DNA of 64,000 nt. Origin: Schizochytrium sp. TIO01 (Eukaryota; Sar; Bigyra; Thraustochytrida; Thraustochytriidae). The notes under the pieces are model-generated. The model saw nothing but the letters and a program-made list of their open reading frames with translations, made no database searches and was not told where the DNA came from. The position numbers and the translations under genes are program-made. Below are positions 43,438 through 54,555 of this stretch, in pieces; position 1 is the stretch's first letter, and every line of letters starts with the position of its first letter. The stretch is taken from positions 4,834,337-4,898,336 of the forward strand of contig SMSO01000037.1 of the NCBI GenBank assembly GCA_004764695.1, in the 5' to 3' direction.

Positions 43438-45193
43438 GTGTGTGGTTTATTCACTTACCTTTTTTGCATTCAAATTTCTTCTCACTCCATCGTTTTCTTG
43501 GTTGGTCGATGGTTTTGTTGCCCATTCGCTCACTTTCCTCTCATTCACACATTGGTCCCATCTTCGTTCATTCATCCTTTCCGGGTTCTTTCTTCGTTTA
43601 TGGCTGATCATTCATGATTTGTCATCTGTGGTTCATCTAACACATCTACGGGAGCTTCTTCGACTGTGTTCAATCCTGCATTAGCAAGTTGGACTTTCAG
43701 AGTTCTGCATCTACGAAATTTTCGTAAGAGAATTTTCGTCAGTGCAGTTGTTGCTGTTGTTGTTCTTCCGTGGAGATGTCTGAGAATCATGAGGACAAAG
43801 CCAAATTGATGCAAGGGATGCTTATGTTCGAGACCCGTGGAGTTTATAATGTTGGTGGATGTCTTGAAATCTTGTTTGTTTATTGCTGTATGGTCTAGCT
43901 TGTCAGGCAGAGCTTGTACATCGTCGCCTGTCATGCAAAAGGAATTTACAGTACTTGATTCCGTCTTGTTTACTCTTCGAGGAATGCCTTCTGATGCAGC
44001 CCATTAAGTGCTGTCTCGTTGTTGGATCTCTAACACTGGTGTGAAGTTGAGTGGCATCTTGAAAAAAATGTTCAACACCCCTTTTTCCTTCCCTTCAAAC
44101 TTTTTAGATGTTGACGGTAACTTCATCCGTGCTTCTTGTATCTAGCGTATCTAGATCTCGCTTGATGGCGGATGTGTACGTGGTTCTTGTCTATAGCATG
44201 CTGTGAATACTGCATCTCCTTATTGTTGAGGCAAACTTGGACTCGTTGCACTGAGTGTTGCCCTTGAATTACTCCTTCCCTCTTCTATCATATGTTGAAG
44301 TTTCTGGACTTGCCAATACAATTCTTGTTCCCAAACAAGTTTTGACTTGCTCTGCTCACATATGACTGTGATATCTTCTGACCCAAATGCTTGCTTTATC
44401 ATATTGTAAAATATACTTGATTATCAAAATGTGATATCCTTGAGATGTGAAGTTCATCTGTTCGATACATGCGTTTTCAAGGTACAAGTGCTTTTTCGAC
44501 TTTAGACTAACAAGAAACATAAAGTATGTTGGTATTCATTCCCCTTTCAGCAAAAATTAGAGATTAAGAATATACGGTTTCGAGCATGGTAGATATAACT
44601 CGAAGCAGTGATCTCTGGAAACTTGATTATCTCTAGCAGATATCTCGCTCTAAAGTCATTAAGTTAAAAAAAATAAAAATATTCGTTTTACTACTGATAC
44701 AAGAGAATCAAGTGTCGAGCTGAGCACGATCTACAAATGTATAAAAGTGAATATTAACGACAATAGACTCTTAGGTAGCATAGCAAGCAAAGCAATATCT
44801 TCTCTTATCATTTGTTTGAAAGGCGACGAAGAAAAATGTGTCGAGGCTGAATGCCAAATCCAACGATTGCATCTTCTTGGACAACTTACTCTAAGATTTT
44901 GTAAAAATCACAAAAGATTTTCAAAAGTAATGATAAAAAGAAAAGAATAACTAATGCATTTTGGAGTTCGAATATACTTGCTCTATACACAAGCATGCGC
45001 TTGAGACTATGACGACTAAAGGAACTCTAGCTCCTGGAGGAGACAAACAGAGTTTATATTTGCTATCAAGAAGCATTGGAAATAAACAAACACTTGGAGA
45101 TAGAATCCCCATGACTGTGCTTAGAATTGAATAACACGGCGGGGGGAGGCGAAGGACAGAATATTTGTCAAGCAGCGCCAACGTTATTCACCC
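43438..45193. other. Convergent intergenic region
   Basis: About 1.75 kb between the 3' ends of eL21 (+) and the HAD phosphatase (-). The first 500 bases are very T-rich on the plus strand (TTCxTT words), like a 3' UTR/termination region. No gene is supported. Confidence 0.5.
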
Positions 45194-45880
45194 TTACTTG
45201 GAGCGCTTGAGAAGCTTATCAAGAAGTTCATCGTTGAGTTCATTGAGGGACTCCAACGTGGCATCAGTAAAGGCATACCGCGGCAGGTCAGACTCTGACA
45301 CAATACGCTTGTCTGGCACCGTAACACAGAACATACGGGCAGCCTTTGCAGCCAGAGCCCCTGTTACAGAGTCCTCAAAAGCAAGGCACTTTGTAGCTTC
45401 AACTCCCAAAAGGTCTGCCGCACGCAAGTACACGCCAGGGTAGGGCTTGCCAAGCTTGTCATGTGCAGCAGAGCAAACGTGCTCAAACTTATCTGTGATG
45501 CCGAGACCGATGAGCGCTGCTTGAATAACTTCCATAGGGGAGGAAGATGCGACTGCGAGGGGGAGGCCCTTGCTCTTACAGAATTCGAGGGCGTGCATAA
45601 GACCTGGCATAGGCTTGGCACCACCGGATTCGAGCTTAGACACCATAAGATCAATCATCTCCTGCGTAATCTGAGCCGGATCGGTGCCAGTGAGACCGTG
45701 TTTCAAAGCGTGGTGCTTTGCAATTTCATCGATGCGAAGCCCAAGGGTCTCGATGCAGTTTGCTGTAGTTAGAGTTACTCCATAACGTGCAAAGACCTCA
45801 ATTTCTACCGTATGCCAAACTGGTTCACTATCGAGCATGAGCCCATCCATGTCAAACACAGCTGCTTTAATCTCCAGCAT
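45194..45880 (-). CDS. HAD-superfamily sugar-phosphate phosphatase (YniC/HxpB-like)
   Basis: A 228-residue subfamily IA HAD hydrolase starting at ATG 45878-45880. Motif I is FDMDGLMLDSEPVW with nucleophile D10 and acid/base D12. The helical cap follows (about 18-90). Motif II is VASSSP (S112/S113). The motif III lysine is K145 in GKPYP, and motif IV is FEDSVTG (E169, D170), which holds the magnesium. The wording of these motifs, DSEPVW and the EDSVTGALAAKAARM tail especially, is closest to bacterial 2-deoxyglucose-6-phosphatase/hexitol phosphatase YniC and to beta-phosphoglucomutase relatives. A phosphatase acting on small sugar phosphates in the cytosol is therefore likely; the exact substrate is not determined. 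There is no targeting sequence. The start context is GGCAAGATG. Confidence 0.92.
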   Translation of the reverse strand: MLEIKAAVFDMDGLMLDSEPVWHTVEIEVFARYGVTLTTANCIETLGLRIDEIAKHHALKHGLTGTDPAQITQEMIDLMVSKLESGGAKPMPGLMHALEFCKSKGLPLAVASSSPMEVIQAALIGLGITDKFEHVCSAAHDKLGKPYPGVYLRAADLLGVEATKCLAFEDSVTGALAAKAARMFCVTVPDKRIVSESDLPRYAFTDATLESLNELNDELLDKLLKRSK

Positions 45881-47499
45881 CTTGCCGACAGATATTATTC
45901 CTCAACCTTTACGTGAAGCGATACCTCTTCTCTACAAAAAGCTCACGCACAGTGTCAGGCTATCAAAGCCTTAGTTCTTCAATCCCTCGCTGTGAATCTT
46001 AAATTCCCAAACTGTTCTTGCCAGAAACCTCAATCGTTGACGCGCCATACGGATTGATTGCATCATGCTCTGTTTTTCTTTTCTTTAAAAGAGAAAGAAA
46101 AGGGCATTTGAAGTGTACAACTTATTCCAATAGGCTATTCTAAAGCCTCAAATCAAACAAACCTTCACACACAGTAGAACAAATCAATCTATAGCCTCGG
46201 ACCGAAAACAAATCATTCAGAAAACCATTTCAAATACAATTAATTACCTACGCCTACAACAGTTCCTGGAGTGCTACCTTGACACCTAGTAACTCATAGC
46301 CCCATAGTTTTCTCCCGCCTTATAGGCGACGTATCTCCTTTTCGCCCGAGTATACCCCATACCCCCCCTCTTACCAATACTACCACTGCGTGGGGGGGCA
46401 TCATGGGTGCCTCAGAATAATAGGGTGCCGAGCTAACTAGCTACTACTAGAGGCTACCACATAATGTCCCTAGTTGGAGAGTCAGTAGTGTTAGTCCTAG
46501 ATTACTGGGTAGACAGCCCCTCCTATTCGGGTAACCTTGGGGTCCAAAAGTTTTCTGAGAGCAGGATTACTAGGATCTAACGACCTAAGGGCTTTGTAGA
46601 AGAGGCTAAGGGGATAAGTGCTATTAAGGAAAAGCATAGGAGGGAGGCACTTTAAAGTAGTCTACATGAGTTTAAATAACTTGCGCAGGGAACGTAAGAA
46701 AATGATGGGTCAAAGGGACCTCAGGAACATCGTCGCTGGGCACGGGGTGGCGGCGGAAGGAAACCAAAACTCTACTCTCCAACTGAGAAGCCTTCCCCGG
46801 TGCTCTGCAGCCCTCTTGCCTTTGGCTTCTCGCTGGCTTGTGGTGCGAGAGGGAGGGGCTCTCGGTTTACACGCCACGGTGCAACTGCCATCGCTGTTCT
46901 TTGGACGCTGTTCGAGGAAATTGTGGCTTGGCGAAGGCGTGTTGGAGGCCTGCAGGGTGTCGGGTTAGAAGAAGAGGTGTAGCACGGAAAGCTGGGAAGC
47001 TTCTAGAGTCAAACTCTGGGCGTATTCAAGCTGGCACCTGCGAACGTGCGAAGTCCGGAAAAATCTGGTTTTGCAGGCCGCTCTCAAGAAGCCAGGAAAG
47101 TGGATCGCGAAAAGGATTACCTCAAGAACGCTCTCAAAATTCTCTTCTACTAGGAGATAGGTGCAGTGTGTCCAAGGATAAGACCAGGTGGATTGCAGGG
47201 GCCATTGGCAAAACTTAAAGTCAAGGGCGCGTGATAGAGGTTTCCATTTTCACTGCTTTGCTTAGTCATTTGTTTTTCGAAGAGAACTTGGCGTAGTCTG
47301 GAGGCGGGATTTCTACTAGCAGCAGCAGCAGAACAGTAGTACAGAGCAGCATAGAGGACCACCACCAGCAGCAGCAGCAGCACTAAAAGCTCGTTGCTTT
47401 CTGTTTGAATTACCCGAGGGAGAGAATAAGGGAAAAGGGTAAGGAAGACAGGGACTTTAAAACTGAGGTGACGGAGACAAGCTAATATTAAAATAAAAG
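45881..47499. other. Divergent intergenic region with a GC island
   Basis: This is the shared upstream region of the HAD gene (-) and the Tudor/FHA gene (+). A GC-richer island at about 46720-47110 carries overlapping short frames (46618-46968 plus, 116 codons) without recognisable domains. A C-run/G-run pair (46371-46377 and 46391-46397) could pair. A CAG-type trinucleotide repeat is near 47319-47385. Confidence 0.4.
47319..47385. repeat. Interrupted CAG/AGC trinucleotide tract
   Basis: Two short runs of AGC/CAG triplets (about 47319-47331 and 47362-47382) lie in the 5' region about 120-180 bases ahead of the Tudor/FHA gene, probably in its promoter or 5' UTR. Confidence 0.7.
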
Positions 47500-49923
47500 A
47501 TGCCGCCCGTCAAGACTCGATCATCTTCGCAAGATAGATTTAGAGAGCTTGACCGTCGCGTGGAAGAAAAGGAGGCAGCCTTCGCCAAGTTAAATAAAAG
47601 AGTGGCTTATACTAATCCTGATGGCGATGTGCATCATGGAATTGTGAAGCATGTCAACAATGGAAAATCAGGTCCTCGAATCAGGGTTGAATTCGAATCA
47701 GGAGAAAGCATGACCTTGAATCATAATGATGAGAATCTTAGATTTTCGGAAGCAACGAAGGAGCAAGACAAGACACCCGTTAAAGGCTCAGCAGAAGCAG
47801 TGGTCGCGCTTTGCGAAGCTCTATCCAATTTCAAAGCTACGGAAGAAGAAACGTTTCAGAGTTCTGCGGATGTCTCACGTGGGTCGCGGGCAGACAACAA
47901 GCTATCTGTGAACCGTGTAGCTCGGAAACCAGATCTCTCGCGGTTTCTTCCAAAATTGCCTTCCACAATTCTGCCTCAACCAGTAGGCGCACAAACAACA
48001 GAAAACGGTGAAGTCAAGGTCCGCGAGATAACTGCTAACTCCGTAAAATCTGCACTCCAGGCCAGTGTTGAATTAACTGGTGCACGACCAGTTGAAGTTC
48101 AGCATACAATAACTGCGCTCCAAATGCTTTATAACTTCTCTCAATCAAAGTGTACAGCGAGATTCCCTGGGAAGAACCAAATGTATGAGTTTCAAACCTC
48201 AATAATGGACTTGCTTCTTCAAAGCGGCGATCGATCTATCCAACTGTTGGAACAAATTCAATCAGAGTTAGAAAAGGCCAAGAAACACTCACGTTCAAAT
48301 TCACAAGGTGACGATGAACTGTTAAACAGCCTTTCAGACTATTCTGATGGCGAGGAGTTTTCGGACGACGAACTACGAGAGCATCAGCAACGCAGAAAAT
48401 TCCGTAAGCTAAATGATACATCTGAGGAGGGTTATGCGTTCATGGGATCTGAAGATGCAGTTCGCGGAGAGGTGGCTCTTCTGCTGCAAGAATGGCGCAC
48501 AATTCTTCCCGAGGCTTGGAAACCAAAGTCGACGTTGTATCTCGTGCTTTGTCTACAATCTGTATTGAAGGTTTTGGGCTCTATCATAAACTTGCCAAAA
48601 GCATCTACTGGACGAGCCATGTGCAATTTGATTGGTATGCTTCGCTGCGGGGCAATTGCAGTGCAACATGTATCAGCAGTTGTGTACATGGATGCATGTA
48701 AACAGGCTCTGCAATCCAGTATGGGCGTTGTGGCTTCCTTTTGTGTTCTTGAGGATCTTAAAGGACCACATTTCATGAAGCGGCACATTGGCCTTCTCGT
48801 ACAAACCTATGTAGGGTTTCAACAAATCTGGGAAGTGCTTTCAACTTATCTCAAAAGACACAAGCTGACTCAGGAGCAACTAATGTTTTACAAAGAGGTG
48901 CGGATAGTTCTGGAGCAAATCTGCGACTCCACCAGACACCTTTTCAAGGGCCTCGCTCTCGGAATTGGCATGCATGCTTTTGAGTTTACGACAAGGGAGA
49001 GCTATCGCACGGACCTGAGTGAGGATCTAGAAGTAATTTTCTCTAGAATTCCACCTCCCTCTGTGTTGAGCAAGTTAGGCTTTAAAAGTGATTCCAAACA
49101 ACAGAGTGATCTTGTGGAAGCAAAGTATGAGCTACTTTCAGTGGCTGACCAACTCCTCCAAAAGCACATTGGCACTCATAAGAGTGCGCTTACGAAAAGC
49201 CTACCAAAATTAATTGATACTCACATCAAGCTCGGCAAGGTTGAAGAACTTTGCGAGTTAAACCTTTCAAACTTTGATTCTTGGTCAAAGAGTGACGACT
49301 GGAGTAAGCTCGTTGAAGTTTGTTGCGTGCTTTCTTTTGTTGATATTACACAGCGCAGTGCAATCCGTAAAATATTGCTTGCCCATGCTGAGAAGGCTGA
49401 GTCGAAGCCAAAGTCTTTACCTCCAAAGTCAGATTCTGTCAAGGGAAACCTCCAAGACAAACAAAAGACACGAAAAGTAAATGAAGAAAAGAAGCCAAAC
49501 GCAAAACGAGCAAGGACGCCAGAATCAAAACAAGGAAAAACAACAAAGCAAGAACTTCGTAAATTTATGCTTGTCAAGTGTAATCGCGAGGAAGACATCC
49601 CTGCAAAATTGGAAATCCCATCCGATAATACAATAGTGCTTGTTGGGCGAGCAAAAGAGTGTGATCTCCGTTTTGTTGGCCAGCGCGATGACAAACAACT
49701 GCTGACTATCTCACGCAAGTGTGCCGAGTTTTCATCAGATGGGACTTCATGCAAAATTGTTGTCACCTCCACCTTTCCGCTTCTGCTGAACGGTCGAAGG
49801 TTAGACAAAAATTCTAATCCAACTTTCCTTGAGTATGGGGATAAGGTCAGGTTTTGCAAAAATAAGGGTAAGCGTACCTTTGAATATCAATTGTGGGACA
49901 CTGACCTTGTTGGAAAAAAATAG
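47500..49923 (+). CDS. Tudor-like plus C-terminal FHA domain protein
   Basis: An 807-residue intronless protein; ATG 47500 follows AATAAAAG. Residues about 32-82 look Tudor/SGF29-like: NKRVAYTNPDGDVHHGIV, then IRVEFESGES and a closing NLRF, the strand pattern of a small barrel that reads modified histone or protein tails. An acidic Ser/Asp segment (about 270-300) and a helical, possibly ARM/HEAT-like middle (about 315-630) follow. A Lys-rich linker (about 634-687) holds likely nuclear localisation signals. The last about 100 residues form an FHA-like domain: IVLVGRAKECDLRF, then LLTISRKCAEF, LLLNGRRL and EYGDKVRF. The usual SxxH motif reads SRKCAEF, with Cys where His is common, so phospho-binding may be altered. 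It is probably a nuclear protein. I do not recognise an orthologue. Confidence 0.85.
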   Translation: MPPVKTRSSSQDRFRELDRRVEEKEAAFAKLNKRVAYTNPDGDVHHGIVKHVNNGKSGPRIRVEFESGESMTLNHNDENLRFSEATKEQDKTPVKGSAEAVVALCEALSNFKATEEETFQSSADVSRGSRADNKLSVNRVARKPDLSRFLPKLPSTILPQPVGAQTTENGEVKVREITANSVKSALQASVELTGARPVEVQHTITALQMLYNFSQSKCTARFPGKNQMYEFQTSIMDLLLQSGDRSIQLLEQIQSELEKAKKHSRSNSQGDDELLNSLSDYSDGEEFSDDELREHQQRRKFRKLNDTSEEGYAFMGSEDAVRGEVALLLQEWRTILPEAWKPKSTLYLVLCLQSVLKVLGSIINLPKASTGRAMCNLIGMLRCGAIAVQHVSAVVYMDACKQALQSSMGVVASFCVLEDLKGPHFMKRHIGLLVQTYVGFQQIWEVLSTYLKRHKLTQEQLMFYKEVRIVLEQICDSTRHLFKGLALGIGMHAFEFTTRESYRTDLSEDLEVIFSRIPPPSVLSKLGFKSDSKQQSDLVEAKYELLSVADQLLQKHIGTHKSALTKSLPKLIDTHIKLGKVEELCELNLSNFDSWSKSDDWSKLVEVCCVLSFVDITQRSAIRKILLAHAEKAESKPKSLPPKSDSVKGNLQDKQKTRKVNEEKKPNAKRARTPESKQGKTTKQELRKFMLVKCNREEDIPAKLEIPSDNTIVLVGRAKECDLRFVGQRDDKQLLTISRKCAEFSSDGTSCKIVVTSTFPLLLNGRRLDKNSNPTFLEYGDKVRFCKNKGKRTFEYQLWDTDLVGKK

Positions 49924-52900
49924 GATTGTTGATCAGCGTATGTATACCCAAATATCTTGACTGGCATTTTCCCTACCCTTTCTTTAATTTCTGATTTTCT
50001 ACACACTTCTTTCTGCAAGGTATTGCGTGCTCTATCTTTAGAAGACAAAATCATCTTATTTACCTTGCTTACCTACTAAGTGGTCTTTTAGATCGCGAGC
50101 TGATGGTAACATGTAAATTTACCTGATTTGGGGGGGCTCAAGATAATATTAGGGCGACTGTGCTGCGATAACTTATGTTCTGGTATATTTAAAATAGGAA
50201 GTTACATTTTGTTTTCTTCAATGTCTTCCAGGACCTTAATGCAAAGGACGGAAGCGAGGGCCTGCACAAAGACTATTTTTTCCTTGCAAATCACAGTCAA
50301 GAGGGAAAGCCCTGCCAGCGGCAGGATGTTGAGGAGAATGTTGCAAGACATCAGCCCACCAAGCTGTGTACCATGGCATAATAATTCTGCGTGCTGTCAA
50401 GCCACAGCACGAAGCTTCAAGTGCTTGGTTTACATGCAAACTAAAATATGTTCGTTCATGAACATTTCTAACCCGCAGTAGTAACATGCTTGGGCTTATG
50501 CTGAAGTAGTTCTACGCTCACGTTCTTTTTACAATATTGAATGTGCACGACTCTGGAAATATTATCACAGGCACTGCAAGTCGATTGTGGAAAACACCCA
50601 CGTATCACTTTCATTTGATATTTTACCCAAGCGATTAAAAAAAAAAGAACAAAATTTCAGATACATTGTTTGTTGTGCGGAGCTTTCAAAGTCAAATGTT
50701 CGAAGAATATCTCATCAAAGACCCAACACGCACATACGTGGTCAGCTGCTGCGTTTAAGCTCTGCTCCGAAGGAATATGGCACCAAGAGCAGCCTAACAT
50801 CCAGAGATTTGTCCTACATAATATCATTTAGAATACCTGGGCAACTGTATTCACCCCACTTATCTCAGAGAGGAGGAATTCAAGTTGCATGGAGGTGCCT
50901 CTGTACAAGATTATGATGAAAGGTTATTGACCTAAAAATACAATCTCTAATTTGAATACCACGATGAGGCAATGGTCAGCCTATGCAATGTAATAACTAA
51001 CACCTGCCTGTACTTCACCCAGGGAAGCACACAAAAGTGTTTCACCACTACTACTATTTGAACCACCTAAACTTGTCTGAAAAGCAATACTCGCAAAAGC
51101 ACGTGCAAACTACGTGTATGCAACCCGACCCATAGCAATCCATAAATCATCACTGCGGCAACCATTTACCCAATACTGTGAAGAGTCATTCTGAGATTCA
51201 AGGCAGAATAGTCTTCTACTCCTCGATCTACGTTTGATTCTCCGCCGAGCAGCCGTTGTCGCGAATTGTCGTAAAAAAAGGCCAATCATTTTATCTTACC
51301 CTGTCTATCTGCTACGATGAGAGATTGTTTGGGAGTACCTACTTGGAATTGCTCGAAGTTATATTAATGCTCTCGGGTTCCCCAGACATCTCGACACCCG
51401 GCTTGCTCCTGAAAGAGCAGCCTGCCAGAAAGGACGATAACTACCAGATGCCCAAGCCTTTATCAGAGAACTTAAATATACACGAGGCAAGTTGTTCAAG
51501 TACTTGAGCAACCATTAGCGCTAGCCGCACCTACGTGATGTTGGCGCATCGCTGCGTTGTACTACTGGTGTCTTCAATAAAGTTGGCAACATAGAGAAAG
51601 GCCGTGTGTCGCTAATGCCTTGCTTGCTAAGTAGGTACCAACCAAGCTTACCTAGTTTCTTTTTTACAAGGAAGTCTGGCATTGACGACCGAGCTTCAAC
51701 ACTATCGCAGAAGTTAGCGAAGGACGGTCAGCGTGTTGACATACCCACTCAATCATAAAAGCCTACAAATTGCTCGTTCAATCATCCAATGCGGAGAGAA
51801 GTGCAGGTGCGAAATCTGTCAGGCTGAATCAATAGGCAGATCCAAGGGTGATGCAAAGAAATGGGTCAGGCTGCACATGGTTAAAAACTCCCCCACCTGA
51901 TTCATGTTATGCTAGGGAAGTAAACTCATTTGTCTGCGTCACTGTCAGTGTAGAGAAAAGTCCCATGAACTTGTAGCTGGATGGATGCCACGGTGTTGAT
52001 GTTTTGTATCGTCGTGCAGCGATTTACAAACAAACGAGACTCAAGAGGAAAACAAATCAGCAGCACCACTTGTAGCTAGCTACTAGCTGCTAGCTAGCTA
52101 GTAGCTATATCTCGCTGCCTACCAAGTGCATCTCGTCAATGAGAGGAACTTACTTCCCTGCAATTCCATTAAAGTGCGGAAAAACAAGTAAGTAAATGCA
52201 TATATAAGCTGCCACAGCAAATCCCAGGTGCAGGATACACTCATCACCGGCAGCATACGCACTACCTACAGAAATCAAACACCGGCTGACTTTTGCATTC
52301 GCCATCCGAGCAGGCTGTTAGAGGTAATCGAAATTCATCTCGCGGATGAATTCTACCCCTCTGCTGAACAACTCCAAGGCCTTCATTTCATGCAATGATC
52401 GCCACCTTAGCAATGAAAAGAAGACAACACAATGGCAATGATAGCACTGGGCACCACTTAGGCAGTACTGTAGAGTGCCTCAAAAACACACTGTAGCACT
52501 ACGAGCTATGTACGTAGGACGGTAAGTAGGTAGGTACCTACCTACACTAACTACTACCTTGATGCCGGAACTTTTGGCATTTTCTAAAGAGTGTTAGGTT
52601 TGAGGCGTCGTTCACCTTGCTCGCACATGCAGCATATGCAATGGCAACGCCAAGGTTTCTGGCAACACATCTAGCCGAATTGGAGTTCCTCGCTGCGCAA
52701 GCAATCTTGAAATGCAACAATTTACCAGAATTCTTTGGTCCAACTCCGACTAAGCCAGGCATACCAAACCCTACTGGCTGGTAAAATAACACAACATTAT
52801 AAGAGTGTGCTATTGGTTCGCTAGTCAAAACTGGTACTTTGCCAGCGGTCAACTAGCTTAGCTGCCCTAGTTGATTACATCCTTGCAAGAGCCGCAGCGC

Positions 52901-53316
52901 CGCTTGCAAACCTCAAACTCCGTGGGTCTTTCGGAGGCACAAGCTGAAGGAGAAAGTTGAATCGTCACTGCCTCCCTGATAAGCTGTAGAGAGTTTGTAA
53001 ATACGTGGACTTAGCAGAGCGTTTTGCTTTCTTTGGTAGCGTGTTGACTTGGTTTCATCGAGTTACAGTACAGTACATTCTCTGCTTACGTCGGAGCCGC
53101 TGACTTCGCGTGCCACGAGAGAAAGCTCTGCGTCTCGCTGGCCCTCGCACAAGCTCAGGGATAACTAAACTATCCTGGAGAGATCACGGAAACCTACATT
53201 TTAAGTCTCTACGCAGCTGTGAGTAGGTGCAAGCAGGAAACTTGAACTCGAACAATTAGTCGTTGCCTGGTAGGTTTGTCAGGGGCTGAGGTATAGAGAT
53301 CTATTAACCTGCAATC
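49924..53316. other. 3.4 kb non-coding stretch
   Basis: AT-rich, with frames no longer than about 117 codons and none recognisable. A TAGC-rich imperfect palindrome is at about 52072-52107, and a perfect 20-base palindrome is at 52526-52545. The lipase promoter lies at the right end. Confidence 0.5.
52526..52545. repeat. Perfect 20-base palindrome
   Basis: GTAGGTAGGTACCTACCTAC reads the same on both strands, with no spacer. It is made of the TAGG word repeated elsewhere in the window's intergenic DNA. Confidence 0.9.
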
Positions 53317-54555
53317 ATGGTTCTAGGTCCCTACAGCCTCGTGGGCAACTTCATGACTAGCCTAAGCGAGAGTGGGGTAATTGCAGCATGCTCAAAGCTA
53401 GCTGCAAACCTCTTGTACCTTGCTGTGCCTGCATCCGAAATTGGCGCTGTCCTTGTCTTCGTCTATGTCGCATACGCTCTGGCAACTCGTGACACAGCAA
53501 AAAAACACTCTGCAATTCTCAGTGGTATTGCAGGGCCTGATCGAGAGCCACCACACGACATCATGAAACCCCACTTTTTTCAAAACAAGCAAGGTTTGTG
53601 GCTTCACCATGGCCTAATTTGGGACGAAACCAAGTATGGCCCACCAGTAGCAGTGGCTGTCCTTCTGCATGGACACAGTGAACACTCACGGCGTTTCATT
53701 CATGTTGCAGAACATCTCAATTCTCAAGGTGTTGCTGTTTTTATTATGGACCACCAGGGTTTTGGACGTAGCGAGGGAGATCGCGCCCACGTGGAGGACT
53801 TCATGCATTATGTCGAGGATGTCATGTACTTTATGCAACACGTTGTTTACGAAGATCACCCAGAGTGGCGTCACTTGGCACGTTTTATTGTAGGTCACAG
53901 TATGGGTGGTCTGATTGCTATTCACACAGCTTTGCGCTGCCAAGAGAGTGACCACCCAAGTCACTTGGTTTCTGGTGTGATGTTGTCTGCACCTGCTGTG
54001 CACGTGGATCCCAGCAGGAATAACGGCTTACTCAAGCTAGTGGGACAGATTTTGGACGTTGTTGCTCCAAAGCTGCCAATTATTTCTTTTCCGGAGCATC
54101 CTAGCACAAGTTTTCTTCAGGTTAAGTTGCATGCCACATTTGATCCACTTAACTATCAAGGCTATGTACGTATTCATCAAGGCTTGGAGCTTCTTCGTGC
54201 GACGGAGCTTGTTCTCAAGCATGCGCCTGCATTTAATACGCCAATCATTATTGCTCACGGTGTAGAAGATATGCACTGTGATATTCGCGGTTCTCGTGAG
54301 TTTATGAAACTTATCATGTCTGAGGATAAGAAGTTGATTGAGCTGCCCAACATTCGCCACGAGCCGTTTCAGGAAGTAGCTGATGTACGCGATCCTATTT
54401 TGCGGCAGCTTTCCACATGGCTCTTGGAGCGTGCCAACACAAAGTCAGCGCCATTGCCAAAGTCTCTGGATCGCCTTCGCCAGTTGAAGATGAACTCCCA
54501 CCCCTCCGATTCTTCAGTATCGACTGCATGTGGAAGCGAAATCCCCGCCGCGTAA
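53317..54555 (+). CDS. Monoacylglycerol lipase-like alpha/beta hydrolase with N-terminal membrane segment
   Basis: A 412-residue protein from ATG 53317. Residues about 33-56 are a hydrophobic membrane segment (LAVPASEIGAVLVFVYVAYA), so it is probably anchored in a membrane facing the cytosol or lumen. Residues about 85-375 are the Hydrolase_4/serine aminopeptidase S33 fold of MGLL-type enzymes. The oxyanion region is LLHGHSEHSRRF, the strand/turn is DHQGFGRSEG, and the nucleophile elbow is GHSMGG with S195. The acid is D318 or D322 in HGVEDMHCD, and the catalytic His is H348 in NIRHEPF. The triad is complete. Such enzymes split monoacylglycerols (or lysophospholipids) to fatty acid and glycerol. 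The mammalian enzyme is about 300 residues; here the N-terminal anchor and a Ser/Pro-rich tail account for the excess. The exact lipid substrate is inferred. Confidence 0.9.
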   Translation: MVLGPYSLVGNFMTSLSESGVIAACSKLAANLLYLAVPASEIGAVLVFVYVAYALATRDTAKKHSAILSGIAGPDREPPHDIMKPHFFQNKQGLWLHHGLIWDETKYGPPVAVAVLLHGHSEHSRRFIHVAEHLNSQGVAVFIMDHQGFGRSEGDRAHVEDFMHYVEDVMYFMQHVVYEDHPEWRHLARFIVGHSMGGLIAIHTALRCQESDHPSHLVSGVMLSAPAVHVDPSRNNGLLKLVGQILDVVAPKLPIISFPEHPSTSFLQVKLHATFDPLNYQGYVRIHQGLELLRATELVLKHAPAFNTPIIIAHGVEDMHCDIRGSREFMKLIMSEDKKLIELPNIRHEPFQEVADVRDPILRQLSTWLLERANTKSAPLPKSLDRLRQLKMNSHPSDSSVSTACGSEIPAA

